From: Roseateles terrae
Lineage (GTDB): Bacteria > Pseudomonadota > Gammaproteobacteria > Burkholderiales > Burkholderiaceae_C
Length of the DNA: 64,000 bases
Direction of reading: 5' to 3'
Assembly: GCF_014192155.1 (NCBI RefSeq)
Contig: NZ_JACHXO010000007.1
Coordinates: 124,001 to 188,000 of the forward strand
Shown here piece after piece: positions 53,636-63,647 of the stretch. Position 1 is the stretch's first letter; every line of letters begins with the position of its first letter. The notes beneath the pieces were generated by a model. It saw nothing but the letters and a program-made list of their open reading frames with translations. It did not search any database and was not told where the DNA came from. The position numbers were made by a program, and so were the translations under genes.

Positions 53636-54457
53636 ATGACCCAGCACACCGTCTATTTCGTCTCGGATGGCACCGGCATCACCGCCGAAACCTTCGGTAA
53701 CTCGATCCTGGCCCAGTTTTCGGTCAAAGCGCGTCACGTGCGGCGTCCCTTCGTGGACAACGCCGAAAAAGCGCAGCAGCTGGTGAAGGAGATCAACGAG
53801 ACCGGCGTGCGCGAAGGCCAGCGGCCGGTGGTGTTCGCCACGCTGGTGAACCGCGAGGTCCTCAATGTGGTGCGTCAGCACTGCGAAGGCCTGGTGCTGG
53901 ACATGTTCGGCACCTTTATCGCACCGCTGGAAGACGAGTTCCGGGTGAAATCCAATCACCGCGTCGGCCGCTTCTCGGATGTGGCCAAGAGCCAGGAATA
54001 TCACGACCGGATCGAAGCCATCAACTTCTCACTGGCCCATGACGACGGCCAGTCCGCCCGCAATCTGGATTCGGCCGATGTGATCCTGGTGGGCGTGAGC
54101 CGCTGCGGCAAGACGCCGACCTCGCTCTATCTGGCCATGCAGCACGGCATCAAGGCCGCCAACTATCCGCTGATCCCGGAAGACTTCGAGCGCGGCGCCC
54201 TGCCCTCGCTGCTGGTGCCCCACAAGAAGAAGTGCTTCGGCCTGACCATCGATCCGGAGCGCCTGGCCCAGGTGCGCAATGAGCGCCGGCCCGGCAGCAA
54301 GTATGCGGACCTGATGAACTGCCACTATGAGGTGCGTGAGGCCGAGACGATGATGAAGAAGGCCGGCATCTCGTGGCTGTCCTCGACCCACAAGTCGATC
54401 GAAGAAATCGCCACCACCATCCTGCGGGACATCCGGCCGGATCGGTTGATGTACTGA
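53636..54457 (+). CDS. ppsR: PEP synthase regulatory protein (bifunctional kinase/phosphorylase, DUF299)
   Basis: 273 residues from ATG 53636. The N-terminus HTVYFVSDGTGITAETFGNS and P-loop GVSRCGKT (153-160) are family hallmarks, as are NYPLIPEDFE and GLTIDPERLAQVR. It inactivates PEP synthase by ADP-dependent threonine phosphorylation and reactivates it by phosphorolysis. Divergent from ppsA. Its stop lies only 4 bp from the stop of the convergent methyltransferase gene. Confidence 0.97.
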   Translation: MTQHTVYFVSDGTGITAETFGNSILAQFSVKARHVRRPFVDNAEKAQQLVKEINETGVREGQRPVVFATLVNREVLNVVRQHCEGLVLDMFGTFIAPLEDEFRVKSNHRVGRFSDVAKSQEYHDRIEAINFSLAHDDGQSARNLDSADVILVGVSRCGKTPTSLYLAMQHGIKAANYPLIPEDFERGALPSLLVPHKKKCFGLTIDPERLAQVRNERRPGSKYADLMNCHYEVREAETMMKKAGISWLSSTHKSIEEIATTILRDIRPDRLMY

Positions 54458-54461
54458 GGCG

Positions 54462-55253
54462 TCAGCCCCGGACCAGCCGGCGCCGCGCGGATTCGTACAG
54501 GCAGATCGACGCGGCACTCGCCACGTTCAGCGATTCCTCGCCGCCCGGCTGAGGAATGCCGATGCGCAAGGCGCAGCGCGCCATCAGCGCATCATCCACG
54601 CCCTGCCCTTCATGCCCCATCACCCAGGCGCAGGGCGAGGGCAGCTCGGCTTCATGCAGCATCGCATCGGTGTGCGAGCTGGTGGCCAGCAGCGGCACTT
54701 TCAGCCCATCCAGGTCCGACACGCTCAGGCCTTCCACCAGGCGCAGCCCGAAGTGCGCGCCCATGCCGGCGCGCAGCACCTTGGGCGACCACAGGGCCGC
54801 CGTGCCCTTGAGCGCCAGCACCTGACGGAATCCCAGCGCCGCAGCGCTGCGCAAGATGGTGCCAACATTGCCAGCATCCTGCAGTCGGTCGAGCACCACC
54901 GAGTCGGCCTGCGGTTCGATGCGCAGCGGCGGCGGCAGTTGCAGGTCAAAGCCGATCTGCGCCGGTGACTCCAGACCCGAAACGGTCTTGAACAAGGCTG
55001 GAGACACTACCAGCACCTTCATCGCCTGATCCGCCAGCGCGCGCAGCGACTCATCGTTCGCCGCGGCATCGGTGATCAGCGCCAGTGCCGGACGCAAGCC
55101 CCGCTGCAGCGCCGCACGCGCCAGATGATCGCCCTCCAGCCAGACGCCCCCCATCTTGCGATAGGCCGTGGCGTCCTGCGCCAGCTTGCGCAGGCGCTGC
55201 AGTTGCGGGTTGTCGCGGGCGGTGATGGGATGCCAGGTGGGGCCGGTGTTCAT
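54462..55253 (-). CDS. SpoU/TrmH-family RNA 2'-O-methyltransferase
   Basis: 263 residues. The SPOUT knot motifs are [20 protein letters not shown] (motif 1), [11 protein letters not shown] (motif 2) and [20 protein letters not shown] (motif 3). An N-terminal RNA-binding domain ([20 protein letters not shown]) resembles RlmB-like enzymes. It methylates a ribose in rRNA or tRNA; the target is not clear. The ATG overlaps the rnhB stop (ATGA). Confidence 0.92.
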   Translation of the reverse strand: MNTGPTWHPITARDNPQLQRLRKLAQDATAYRKMGGVWLEGDHLARAALQRGLRPALALITDAAANDESLRALADQAMKVLVVSPALFKTVSGLESPAQIGFDLQLPPPLRIEPQADSVVLDRLQDAGNVGTILRSAAALGFRQVLALKGTAALWSPKVLRAGMGAHFGLRLVEGLSVSDLDGLKVPLLATSSHTDAMLHEAELPSPCAWVMGHEGQGVDDALMARCALRIGIPQPGGEESLNVASAASICLYESARRRLVRG

Positions 55254-55987
55254 TCGAAGTCCACCACGGAGGTGAAAGTGGTGCTGGTGCTGCGGATGAC
55301 GGTGGCGCTGTGCAGCGAAGGCATCCCCTCACGCCCGTGCGTGACCACCGTGGTGGTGCTCACCGAGACGGTGTCCAGGCACATGCGCACTGGCGCAAAG
55401 CTGGTGCGGTGCCAGGGACTCGCGCCATGCAGGCGCAGCGCTTCCAGATGCTCGGGCGTGCCGTAGCCCTTGTGGTTGTCAAAGCCGTATTGCGGATGCG
55501 CCTGATGCATCTGCAGGCACATCCGGTCGCGATGGACCTTGGCAAGGATGCTGGCGGCGGAAATGGCCGGCACCAGCGCGTCACCCTTGACGATCGCCTC
55601 CGCCGGAATGCGCAGCACCGGCAGCCGGTTGCCGTCCACCTTCACCTGCGCAGGCGTCAGCCGCAGGCCTTCGACCGCGCGCCGCATGGCGAGCAGGGTC
55701 GCCTGCAGGATGTTGATGCGGTCGATCTCCTCCACCGAGGCTTCCGCAATGCAGAAACTCAGCGCCTTGGCCCGGATCTCGTCGTAGAGCTGCTCGCGCT
55801 TCTTCTCGCTGAGCACCTTGGAGTCGTTCAACCCCTTGATGGGGTTCATGTCGTCCAGGATGACGGCCGCCGCCACCACCGGCCCCGCCAGTGGCCCGCG
55901 GCCCGCTTCATCCACCCCGGCCAGCAGCCCTTCACGCTGCCAGTCCAGGCCGAGCTGCTCAGGCGCCGAGGATTTGCGCGATCGCAT
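55250..55987 (-). CDS. rnhB: Ribonuclease HII with extra C-terminal tail
   Basis: 245 residues from ATG 55987. The catalytic residues are Asp26 and Glu27 in [18 protein letters not shown] and Asp118 in [24 protein letters not shown] and [18 protein letters not shown] are family segments. It nicks RNA-DNA hybrids at embedded ribonucleotides. The usual end, SFAPVR, is at residue 201; here 44 further Ser/Thr/Val-rich residues follow. The start overlaps lpxB by 29 bp. Confidence 0.95.
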   Translation of the reverse strand: MRSRKSSAPEQLGLDWQREGLLAGVDEAGRGPLAGPVVAAAVILDDMNPIKGLNDSKVLSEKKREQLYDEIRAKALSFCIAEASVEEIDRINILQATLLAMRRAVEGLRLTPAQVKVDGNRLPVLRIPAEAIVKGDALVPAISAASILAKVHRDRMCLQMHQAHPQYGFDNHKGYGTPEHLEALRLHGASPWHRTSFAPVRMCLDTVSVSTTTVVTHGREGMPSLHSATVIRSTSTTFTSVVDFE

Positions 55988-57107
55988 CGCCCGCCCTTTG
56001 CGCGGTATTGCAGCGCAGCGTCTCATGAATCTCGGTGAAGCGCTGATGCAGCCGCTCACGTCGCGGCGCATCATCCAGCCAGGCCAGGCCTTCACGTGCG
56101 ATGACTTCGCCCGTGCACTGCTCCTGCAGACACTCCGGCACCACCGTTTCACGCGCCAGCACATTGGGCAAGCCTACCCACGGCAGCAGCGCCTTGCCCT
56201 TCATGCGCCAGGCATTGAACCAGTGCAGCTTGTAGGCAATCACCATCGGCCGCTTGAACAGCGCCGCTTCCAGCGTGGCAGTGCCGCTGGCCACCAGGGT
56301 GAGGTCGCAGGCGGCCAGCGCGTCATGCGCCTGGCCGTCCAGCAGCATCAGATCCAGACCCTGACCATGCTCGCGCACCAGCGCTTCGGCCAGCTCCCGC
56401 ACGCCCGGCGCCACCGGCACCACAAAGCGAAGACCGGGTCGCTGCGCCAGCATGCGTCGCGCGGCATCAAGCAGCGGCGGGAAGATGTAGTTCAGCTCAC
56501 TGCGACGGCTGCCCGGCAGCACCGCGACCACCGTGGCGTCTTGCGGCAAGCCCAGCAGGTTGCGCGCTTCGGTACGCGGTGGCTCCATCGGAATCTTGTC
56601 TGCCAGCGGATGGCCCACATAGGTGGCGCCAATGCCGTGCCGCTGCAGCAGCTCGGGCTCAAACGGAAAGAGGCACAGCACATGGTCGGCGCTGCGCTTG
56701 ATGGTGTGCACCCGCTCCGCCCGCCACGCCCAGATGGACGGGCAGACAAAATGAACGGTCTTGATGCCAGCTTCGCGCAGCCGCTGCTCCAGACCGAAGT
56801 TGAAGTCCGGAGCGTCCACGCCCACAAAGACGGACGGACGCTCCTGGATCAGCCGGTCGCCAAGCTGACGCCGGATGGCCAGCAGTTCCCGGATGTTCTT
56901 CAACGCGTCCCAATAGCCGAAGATCGACAGCTTGTGGCTGGGCCACCAGGCGTCAAAACCCAGGGCCTGCATCTTCGGGCCGCCAATGCCCGCACTGGTC
57001 AGTCCCGGCCAGCGCGCCTGCAAGGCCTGCAGCAGCAGGCTGGCCAGCAGATCCCCGGAGGCCTCGCCGGCCACCAGGCCCAGTCGAGGGTCCGTGATCC
57101 TGCTCAT
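55959..57107 (-). CDS. lpxB: Lipid-A-disaccharide synthase
   Basis: 382 residues. [76 protein letters not shown] and [20 protein letters not shown] are diagnostic. It joins UDP-2,3-diacylglucosamine and lipid X to make the lipid A disaccharide. One base separates it from lpxA. Confidence 0.98.
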   Translation of the reverse strand: MSRITDPRLGLVAGEASGDLLASLLLQALQARWPGLTSAGIGGPKMQALGFDAWWPSHKLSIFGYWDALKNIRELLAIRRQLGDRLIQERPSVFVGVDAPDFNFGLEQRLREAGIKTVHFVCPSIWAWRAERVHTIKRSADHVLCLFPFEPELLQRHGIGATYVGHPLADKIPMEPPRTEARNLLGLPQDATVVAVLPGSRRSELNYIFPPLLDAARRMLAQRPGLRFVVPVAPGVRELAEALVREHGQGLDLMLLDGQAHDALAACDLTLVASGTATLEAALFKRPMVIAYKLHWFNAWRMKGKALLPWVGLPNVLARETVVPECLQEQCTGEVIAREGLAWLDDAPRRERLHQRFTEIHETLRCNTAQRAGDAIAQILGA

Positions 57108-57108
57108 G

Positions 57109-57906
57109 TCAGCGTACGAGCCCGCGCTTGGCCGCTGCGAGGAAGTCCAGCATCAGCTGGATGTCGCCCACGGTGTCGGTGTTCTGACCGGCCTCGGCCT
57201 TGAGCGCTTCGATCTGCTGCACCGACTGCTCCAGCGTCAGCGCATCCCGGAACAGCAGCTTGTGCATCTGACGGATGGTGCCGATGCGCTCATTGCTGAA
57301 GCCGCGCCGGCGCAGCCCGGTCAGGTTGACTGCACGCACGGTGAGCGGATTGCCGTCCACCGTCATGTAGGGCGCCACATCCTGCGCCACATGGCCCTGG
57401 AAGCCGATCATCGCGTGCGCGCCGATGTGCACGAACTGATGCACCCCGGTCAGGCCGCCGATGGTTGCCCAGTCGCCCACATGCACATGCCCGGCCAGCG
57501 TGGCATTGTTGGCCAGCACGCAGTGGTCACCCACCACCACGTCATGGGCCAGATGCACATAGGCCATGATCCAGTTGTCCGAGCCGACCCGCGTCACCCC
57601 CTGCTCCTTGAAGGTGCCGGTGTTGAAGGTGCAGAACTCGCGGATGGTGTTGCGGTCGCCGATGACCAGCTCGGTCACCTCACCGCCATGGCTCATGTCC
57701 TGCGGCATGGCGCCGATGGAGGCGAACTGGAAAATCTGGTTGTCCCGGCCAATGGTGGTGCGACCCTCCACGACCGTATGCGGACCAATGCGCGTGCCGG
57801 CGCCGATGCGCACCTCCGGACCGATCACCGCATACGGGCCGATCTCGACCCCTTCGTCGATCTGGGCCTGGGGGTCCACCAGCGCTGTGGCGTGAATCTT
57901 GGCCAT
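57109..57906 (-). CDS. lpxA: UDP-N-acetylglucosamine O-acyltransferase
   Basis: 265 residues from ATG 57906 ([20 protein letters not shown]). Hexapeptide repeats form a left-handed beta-helix. The catalytic His is in [20 protein letters not shown], and [10 protein letters not shown] with [19 protein letters not shown] follows. First step of lipid A synthesis, cytoplasmic. It lies 11 bp after fabZ. Confidence 0.98.
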   Translation of the reverse strand: MAKIHATALVDPQAQIDEGVEIGPYAVIGPEVRIGAGTRIGPHTVVEGRTTIGRDNQIFQFASIGAMPQDMSHGGEVTELVIGDRNTIREFCTFNTGTFKEQGVTRVGSDNWIMAYVHLAHDVVVGDHCVLANNATLAGHVHVGDWATIGGLTGVHQFVHIGAHAMIGFQGHVAQDVAPYMTVDGNPLTVRAVNLTGLRRRGFSNERIGTIRQMHKLLFRDALTLEQSVQQIEALKAEAGQNTDTVGDIQLMLDFLAAAKRGLVR

Positions 57907-57917
57907 GGTGCGGGAGA

Positions 57918-58376
57918 TCAGCAGTCCAGACGGCGCATGGTGCACATCAGGCCGGCTTCGGCCACGATGTCCTGGCCCACCAGGGCCTTCGCACCAAACT
58001 TGTAGATGCCGGCCTTGGCGCGTTCCAGCGTGACGTCCAGCAGCAACTGGTCGCCCGGCTCGACCGGACGCTTGAAGCGCGCACCATCGATGCCGGCAAA
58101 GTACACGACATGGTTCTCGTCCAGCGAGAAGTCGTAGCTCTGCACCGCCAGCAGCGTGGCGGCCTGCGCCAGCGCTTCCAGGATGAGCACGCCCGGCATC
58201 ACCGGACGGTGCGGGAAGTGGCCCTGGAAGAACGGCTCATTGATGCTGACGTTCTTCAGCGCGCGGATGCGCACGCCCTTCTCCACTTCCAGCACGCGAT
58301 CCACCAGCAGGATGGGATAGCGATGCGGCAGCTTGGCCAGGATGCCGTGGATGTCGATTTTGCTGCTCTCGTTCAT
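57918..58376 (-). CDS. fabZ: 3-hydroxyacyl-ACP dehydratase FabZ
   Basis: 152 residues of hot-dog fold. The active-site His is in [20 protein letters not shown] and the catalytic Glu is in the same segment. [16 protein letters not shown] is the N-terminal signature. It dehydrates 3-hydroxyacyl-ACP in fatty-acid elongation and competes with LpxA/LpxD for substrate. It overlaps lpxD by 4 bp. Confidence 0.98.
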   Translation of the reverse strand: MNESSKIDIHGILAKLPHRYPILLVDRVLEVEKGVRIRALKNVSINEPFFQGHFPHRPVMPGVLILEALAQAATLLAVQSYDFSLDENHVVYFAGIDGARFKRPVEPGDQLLLDVTLERAKAGIYKFGAKALVGQDIVAEAGLMCTMRRLDC

Positions 58377-59434
58377 GTCGTCTTCTTCTCAAGGGCTCGC
58401 ACGCGCTGACGCAGCTCGTAGAGCCCGCGCAGTGCGGCGGCATTCTTCTGCCAGGATGCGGCATCCTCGAAGGGCCACATGCCGGCATAGGCGCCGGGCT
58501 TGTCGATGCTGTTGCTGATGTTGGCCGTGGGGCCGATCTGCACGCCGTCGGTGATCTTGATGTGACCGTTGATCCGGGCTGCGCCGGCCACGATGCAATT
58601 CGCGCCAATCTCCGCGCTGCCGGCAATCGCCACTGCGCCCGCAATGGCGGTGCCCTTGCCGATCTTCACGTTGTGAGCGATCTGCACCAGGTTGTCGATG
58701 ATGGCGCCGTCGGCAATGACGGTGTCGCCCAGCGCGCCACGGTCGATGCAGGTGTTGGCGCCGATCTCGACATCGTCTCCGATGCGCACCGCCCCCAGCT
58801 GCTCGATCTTCACCCAGCGCATGCCGGACTCGCCCTTCGTCGGCGCGAAGCCGAAGCCGTCCGCCCCGATCACCACGCCACTGTGGATGAGCGAGCGCGC
58901 ACCCACGCTGCAGTCAAAACCCAGCACCACCCGCGGCTCGAGACGGGCGCCTTCGCCCACCACCGCATGATGTTCCACCACGGTGTGCGCACCAATGCGG
59001 GCGCCGTCGCCAATGCGGGCGCCGGATTCGATGACGGCAAAGGGGCCGATGTCCACGCCGGTGCCCAGCACCGCATCCGGGGCCACGCTGGCGGTCGGAT
59101 GCACCGACGGCGCCGGCCGCTGCGGGCGCATGTGCTGCACCCACCATTGCGTCAGGCGCGCGAAATAAAGATAGGGGTTCGGCGTGACGATGCAGCAGGC
59201 CGGCTGACCATCACCGCGACGCGCCGCCGCCGCTTCCTGAGCGGCCGGCGACACGATGACGCAGCCCGCCTGCGTGCTGCTCAGCTGGGCCGCGTATTTG
59301 GGATTGGAGAGAAAGGCAATGGCGTCAGGACCCGCTTCGTCCAGCGGCGCAATGCGCTGGATGGCGGTGTCCGATGCACCAACAGAAACGCCGCCCAAGG
59401 CGGCGATCAGGTCCGAGACCGAGACCGATGTCAT
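58373..59434 (-). CDS. lpxD: UDP-3-O-(3-hydroxyacyl)glucosamine N-acyltransferase
   Basis: 353 residues. The N-terminal uridine-binding domain ([20 protein letters not shown]) leads to hexapeptide repeats with the catalytic His in [40 protein letters not shown] and [10 protein letters not shown] are typical. It adds the second hydroxyacyl chain in lipid A synthesis. It lies 21 bp after the skp-like gene. Confidence 0.98.
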   Translation of the reverse strand: MTSVSVSDLIAALGGVSVGASDTAIQRIAPLDEAGPDAIAFLSNPKYAAQLSSTQAGCVIVSPAAQEAAAARRGDGQPACCIVTPNPYLYFARLTQWWVQHMRPQRPAPSVHPTASVAPDAVLGTGVDIGPFAVIESGARIGDGARIGAHTVVEHHAVVGEGARLEPRVVLGFDCSVGARSLIHSGVVIGADGFGFAPTKGESGMRWVKIEQLGAVRIGDDVEIGANTCIDRGALGDTVIADGAIIDNLVQIAHNVKIGKGTAIAGAVAIAGSAEIGANCIVAGAARINGHIKITDGVQIGPTANISNSIDKPGAYAGMWPFEDAASWQKNAAALRGLYELRQRVRALEKKTT

Positions 59435-59455
59435 GCTGCTGACCTCATGGAGGGT

Positions 59456-59968
59456 TCAAGGTTTTTGCGCATTCAGCGTGTCGATCACCTTCTTGGTGAT
59501 GTCCACTCGCGCGCTGGCATGAACCGCGTCCTGCACGATCAGGTCGTATTTCTCCTGCTCGTAGATCTGCTTGATGACCTTGTTGGCCTTCTCGATCACG
59601 GCAGACAGCTCTTCGTTCTTTCGCTGGGCGACGTCTTCGTTGAACTCTCGACGCTTGCGCTGCAGGTCACGGTCCTGCTCGATGAGTTCCCGTTGGCGGC
59701 GACCGCGTTCGGTCTCCGTCAGGGCCGGGCCGTCCTTGTCCAGCTTCTCGGCGGCCGAGCGCAGCTTGCCTTCCTGGTCCAGCAGGGCCTTCTCGCGACG
59801 GCTGAATTCCGCCTGCAGCTTGGCTTCGGACGCCTTGGCCAGATTGGTCTCCCGAAGGATCCGCTCACTGTTGACGTAGCCGATCTTCAGTTCCTGGGCC
59901 TGGGCAGCCAAAGCCGTGGCTGCTGTCACGGCGACAGCGGCCACCATCTTCAACAGCATGCTCTTCAT
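59456..59968 (-). CDS. skp: Periplasmic outer-membrane protein chaperone (OmpH/Skp)
   Basis: 170 residues. The signal peptide ends ATALAAQAQE. The mature chain begins LKIGYVNSERILRETNLAKA and is a long charged coiled coil (KLQAEFSRREKALLDQEGKL, FNEDVAQRKNEELSAVIEKA), closing with YDLIVQDAVHASARVDIT. Skp trimers hold unfolded outer-membrane proteins for BamA. Its ATG shares one base with the bamA stop. Confidence 0.95.
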   Translation of the reverse strand: MKSMLLKMVAAVAVTAATALAAQAQELKIGYVNSERILRETNLAKASEAKLQAEFSRREKALLDQEGKLRSAAEKLDKDGPALTETERGRRQRELIEQDRDLQRKRREFNEDVAQRKNEELSAVIEKANKVIKQIYEQEKYDLIVQDAVHASARVDITKKVIDTLNAQKP

Positions 59969-62271
59969 CAGAATGACGTCCCGATCTGGAATTGGAATCG
60001 CTCGATTCTATCCGTGGACTGCTTGCGGATCGGCGTGCCGTAACTCAGGCGCAGCGGACCCATCGGAGACAGCCAGCTGATACCCACACCAGCCGCCGCA
60101 CGCGTCTGGCTGAAATTCAGCTTCTCATCCACCCCCCAGACGTTCCCCACGTCAAAGAAGCCGAAGAGACGGAAGCTCTTGTCGTTGCCCGATCCGGGCA
60201 CCGGCACATACAGCTCGGAGTTCAGGTTGAACTTGCGGTTGCCGCCGGTGTAGGAGCCGGTGATGTCCACCGGACCCAGCGTTCCGGATTCGAACACCCG
60301 CACCGAACCCAGACCGCCGCCGTAGAAGTTCTTGAAGATCGGGTACGGACGGCCCAGCAGGCCGCGGCCCCAGGCCACTTCACCGTTGACCATCAGCGAG
60401 AACTTGCGGCCCAGCGGAATGAACTGCTGGTACTGCATGTTGGCGATCGCGTAGCGGGAATCCCCCACCACCGAGGTTTCCAGGTTCACCCGCTTCATCG
60501 AACCCGCGGTCGGGGTCAGCACGCTGTCCCGGTTGTCCGACTTCCAGCCGATGGTCAGCGGGATGGACAGGGCCGAGCCGCCAAACGCCTGCTGGAACAG
60601 CAGATAGCTGTTGGGCAGACCCTTGGACGTGGTGATGCGGGTGTTTTCCGCGCCGATGCCGAAGAAGACGGTGTCTTCTTCCGAGAACGGCACACCGAAC
60701 TTGACCGAGCCGCCATAGGACGCCAGTTCGTACTGCTCGCCCAGGTTGTTGATCGGCTTGACGGTGCGGTAGAACACATCCACCGCGCGGGAGATGCCGT
60801 CCACGGTGAAATACGGGTCCACCGTCGAGACGCCCAGCGAGCGGCCGGTGCTGGCCGTGTTCAGCTGGATGCCCAGGTAGTTGCCGGAGCCGAAGACGTT
60901 TTCCTGCGAGATCGAGCCGGACAGCGACAGCTTGCTGGCGCTGGAGTAGCCGGCACCGATCTGGATGTTGCCGGTGGGGCGCTCGGTCACCGTCAGGGTG
61001 ACGTCGACCTGGTCCGGCGACCCGGGCACTTCCGAGGTGTCAACGGTGACATCCTTGAAGTAGCCCAGACGCTCGACGCGGTCGCGCGAGGCCTTGATGC
61101 GGGCACCGTCATACCAGGACGATTCGAACTGGCGGAATTCGCGGCGGATGACTTCGTCACGGGTGCGGGTGTTGCCGGAGACCAGCACACGGCGCACATA
61201 CACACGGCGCTGCGGCTCGCCGACAAAGGTCACCACCACCTGGCCGGTGGCGCGATCAATTTCGGGACGGCTCTCGACCCGCGCGAAGGCGTAACCGAAG
61301 GTGCCATACAGATCCTGGAAGTTGCGGGTGGTCTGGGCCACCGCTTCGCCTTGATAGGGCTGGCCGGCCTTGAGCGCGATCAGGCGCTTGAACTCCTCGT
61401 CACGGCCGAGGAACTCGCCTTCCATCTTGATGGCGCTGACGGTGTAGGGCTGGCCTTCGCTGACGGTGATGGCAATGCTGATGCTTTGCTTGTCCGGCGA
61501 GATGGTGACCTGGGTGGACTCGACGTTGAACTCGAGGTAGCCACGGTTCAGGTAGTAGCTGCGGATGGTTTCCAGGTCCGCATTCAGCTTGGCGCGCGAA
61601 TAACGGTCGGTCTTGGTGTACCAGGTCAGCCAGCCGCTGGTGGTCTGCTCCAGCAGGCCCAGCAGCGTGCTTTCGCTGAAGACCTTGCTGCCCAGGATGC
61701 GGATCTCCGCGATCTTGGCCGGCTCGCCTTCCGTCACCTGGAAGCTCACGTTGACGCGGTTGCGCTCGATCGGGGTGATGGTGGTGGTCACTTCCGCGCC
61801 ATAGAGACTGCGGGTGAGGTACTGACGCTTGAGTTCCTGCTCGGCGCGGTCGGCCAGGGCCTTGTCGAAGGGCTTGCCTTCGCCGATGCCGACGTCCTTG
61901 AGCGACTTGGTCAGCGCTTCGGTGTCGAATTCCTTCAGGCCGACGAAATTGACGTTGGCAATGATCGGACGTTCTTCGATCACCACCACCACCGCGTCGG
62001 TGTCGATGTTGATCCGCACGTCCTTGAAGAGGCCGGTGGCAAACAGGGCGCGCAGTGCGGCGGCACCCTTTTCGTCGTTGTAGGTGTCGCCGATGCGGAA
62101 GGGCAGCGCCGCGAACACCGTACCCGGGTCGGTCCGTTGCAGGCCTTCAACGCGGATGTCCTTGAGGACGAAGGGCTCGACGGCCCAGGCGGCACCCGCG
62201 TGCATCGCGGCGGCCAGCACCGCCAGTTGGATCACTTGGGGGCGCATTGGCTCAGGCAGGAATCGGGACAT
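59968..62271 (-). CDS. bamA: Outer-membrane protein assembly factor BamA
   Basis: 767 residues from ATG 62271; ATG 62247 (MRPQVIQLAV) is an alternative nearer the signal peptide (ending AGAAWAVEP). Five POTRA domains begin FVLKDIRVEGLQRTDPGTVF; the 16-strand barrel ends RFQFQIGTSF with the terminal Phe. The loop-6 motif lies in the YTGGNRKFNLNSELY to GSVRVF region. It inserts beta-barrel proteins. The gene overlaps the rseP 3' end by 16-40 bp depending on start. Confidence 0.98.
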   Translation of the reverse strand: MSRFLPEPMRPQVIQLAVLAAAMHAGAAWAVEPFVLKDIRVEGLQRTDPGTVFAALPFRIGDTYNDEKGAAALRALFATGLFKDVRINIDTDAVVVVIEERPIIANVNFVGLKEFDTEALTKSLKDVGIGEGKPFDKALADRAEQELKRQYLTRSLYGAEVTTTITPIERNRVNVSFQVTEGEPAKIAEIRILGSKVFSESTLLGLLEQTTSGWLTWYTKTDRYSRAKLNADLETIRSYYLNRGYLEFNVESTQVTISPDKQSISIAITVSEGQPYTVSAIKMEGEFLGRDEEFKRLIALKAGQPYQGEAVAQTTRNFQDLYGTFGYAFARVESRPEIDRATGQVVVTFVGEPQRRVYVRRVLVSGNTRTRDEVIRREFRQFESSWYDGARIKASRDRVERLGYFKDVTVDTSEVPGSPDQVDVTLTVTERPTGNIQIGAGYSSASKLSLSGSISQENVFGSGNYLGIQLNTASTGRSLGVSTVDPYFTVDGISRAVDVFYRTVKPINNLGEQYELASYGGSVKFGVPFSEEDTVFFGIGAENTRITTSKGLPNSYLLFQQAFGGSALSIPLTIGWKSDNRDSVLTPTAGSMKRVNLETSVVGDSRYAIANMQYQQFIPLGRKFSLMVNGEVAWGRGLLGRPYPIFKNFYGGGLGSVRVFESGTLGPVDITGSYTGGNRKFNLNSELYVPVPGSGNDKSFRLFGFFDVGNVWGVDEKLNFSQTRAAAGVGISWLSPMGPLRLSYGTPIRKQSTDRIERFQFQIGTSF

Positions 62272-63647
62272 GCGGAAGTTTCAGTGCGGACCCGCTGACG
62301 GGTCAGATCGTTGAAAAGGGCCAGACTCATCATCAGCAGCAGGACGGTGATACCCACGCGTTCCAGCAACCTGCGCCACCGCTCGGAGACTGGGCGGCCA
62401 CTCAGACCCTCGAAAAGATAATACATCAGGTGTCCGCCATCGAGCATCGGCACCGGCAGCAGGTTCAGTACACCGAGGCTGACGCTGACACTCGCCAGAA
62501 AGCCCAGGAAGGCCGCGGCTCCCAGGCGAGCGGACTGGCCCGCATAGTCGGCGATGGTGATGAAGCTGCTGAGATTCTTTACCGACGCTTCACCCGTGAG
62601 CATGCGCCACAGGGTCTTGAGCGAGTGAGTGCTGAATTGCCAGGTTCGGGTCAGGCCTTGCTGCACCGCCTCGACCGGACCGTAGTGCACCGTGACCATG
62701 CCGGGACGCCCGGCGAAGCCCACCCCCACACGCGGAATGAACTGACCGTTCACCCCCTCCAGACGGGGGGTCACGACGGTGTCGATCACGTCGCCGCCGC
62801 GCTGCACCTGCAGCCGCATCGACTGCACGCAGCCGTCCACCAGGGACTGCCGCACCGACTGCTGGAAGGCGGAGAGGTCCGGCACCGGCCGGTCATTGAC
62901 CGACAACACCCGGTCGCCGGCGCGCAGACCCGCAGCCTGGGCCGGGCTGTCCGGCTGGATGGCACCGAGCACCGGTTCCATCCACACGCCGCCAAGACCG
63001 ATGCGGCGGAGGTTGTCCGCATCCAGGTCGCGGCTGCCCAGGGTCTGGGTCTCCAGCATGATCTGGCGGCTGCTGTGACCTTCGCCGCTGCTCACGCTCA
63101 GGTAGAGCGGACGGCGGTCGCCAACGGCACGGGCCAGCTGCCAGGAGAGATCGGACATGCCGCGCACATCCTGCCAGTCCTGGCCGTCGTCGGACCAGGC
63201 CTGCACCGTGTCGCCGGCGCGCAGGCCGGCCGCCTCGGCGAGACTGCCGGTCTGTGGGGAACCCAGTTGCGCCTTCGGTTCTTCCTGCCCCACCATGCCG
63301 GAGGCCGCAAAGAGCAGCACCGCCAGCACCAGATTCGCGACTGGACCCGCCAGCACGATGGCCGAGCGCTGCCAGAGCGATTTCTGGTTCAGGGACTCAT
63401 GGAGCCGATCCGGCGGGACCGCATCAAAGCGGTCATCCAGCAGTCGGACGTAGCCGCCCAGCGGCAGCAGGCTCAGGACGAATTCGGTGCCGTCCGGTCC
63501 GCGCTTCCAGCGCCCCAGCACCGGACCGAAGCCGAGCGAAAACCGCAGCACCTTGACCCCGCACGCACGGGCCATCCGGTAATGGCCCCATTCGTGGAAG
63601 ATGATCAGCACCCCGAGGGTGACCACGAAAGCGAGCAATGTGGACAT
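62232..63647 (-). CDS. rseP: Site-2 metalloprotease RseP
   Basis: 471 residues. The zinc site is FHEWGHY (His18, Glu19, His22) and LLPVPMLDGGHLMYY near the C-terminus. Two PDZ domains lie between (SLAEAAGLRAGDTVQAWSDD; SPAQAAGLRAGDRVLSVNDR). It cleaves anti-sigma factor RseA and clears signal peptides. An unusual tail ends CPDSCLSQCAPK with three cysteines; its codons overlap the bamA start region. ATG overlaps the dxr stop by one base. Confidence 0.97.
   Translation of the reverse strand: MSTLLAFVVTLGVLIIFHEWGHYRMARACGVKVLRFSLGFGPVLGRWKRGPDGTEFVLSLLPLGGYVRLLDDRFDAVPPDRLHESLNQKSLWQRSAIVLAGPVANLVLAVLLFAASGMVGQEEPKAQLGSPQTGSLAEAAGLRAGDTVQAWSDDGQDWQDVRGMSDLSWQLARAVGDRRPLYLSVSSGEGHSSRQIMLETQTLGSRDLDADNLRRIGLGGVWMEPVLGAIQPDSPAQAAGLRAGDRVLSVNDRPVPDLSAFQQSVRQSLVDGCVQSMRLQVQRGGDVIDTVVTPRLEGVNGQFIPRVGVGFAGRPGMVTVHYGPVEAVQQGLTRTWQFSTHSLKTLWRMLTGEASVKNLSSFITIADYAGQSARLGAAAFLGFLASVSVSLGVLNLLPVPMLDGGHLMYYLFEGLSGRPVSERWRRLLERVGITVLLLMMSLALFNDLTRQRVRTETSACPDSCLSQCAPK

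Noticed and set aside
59992-62298. Plus-strand open frame opposite bamA
   Set aside because: A shadow; the minus-strand POTRA and barrel protein is clear.
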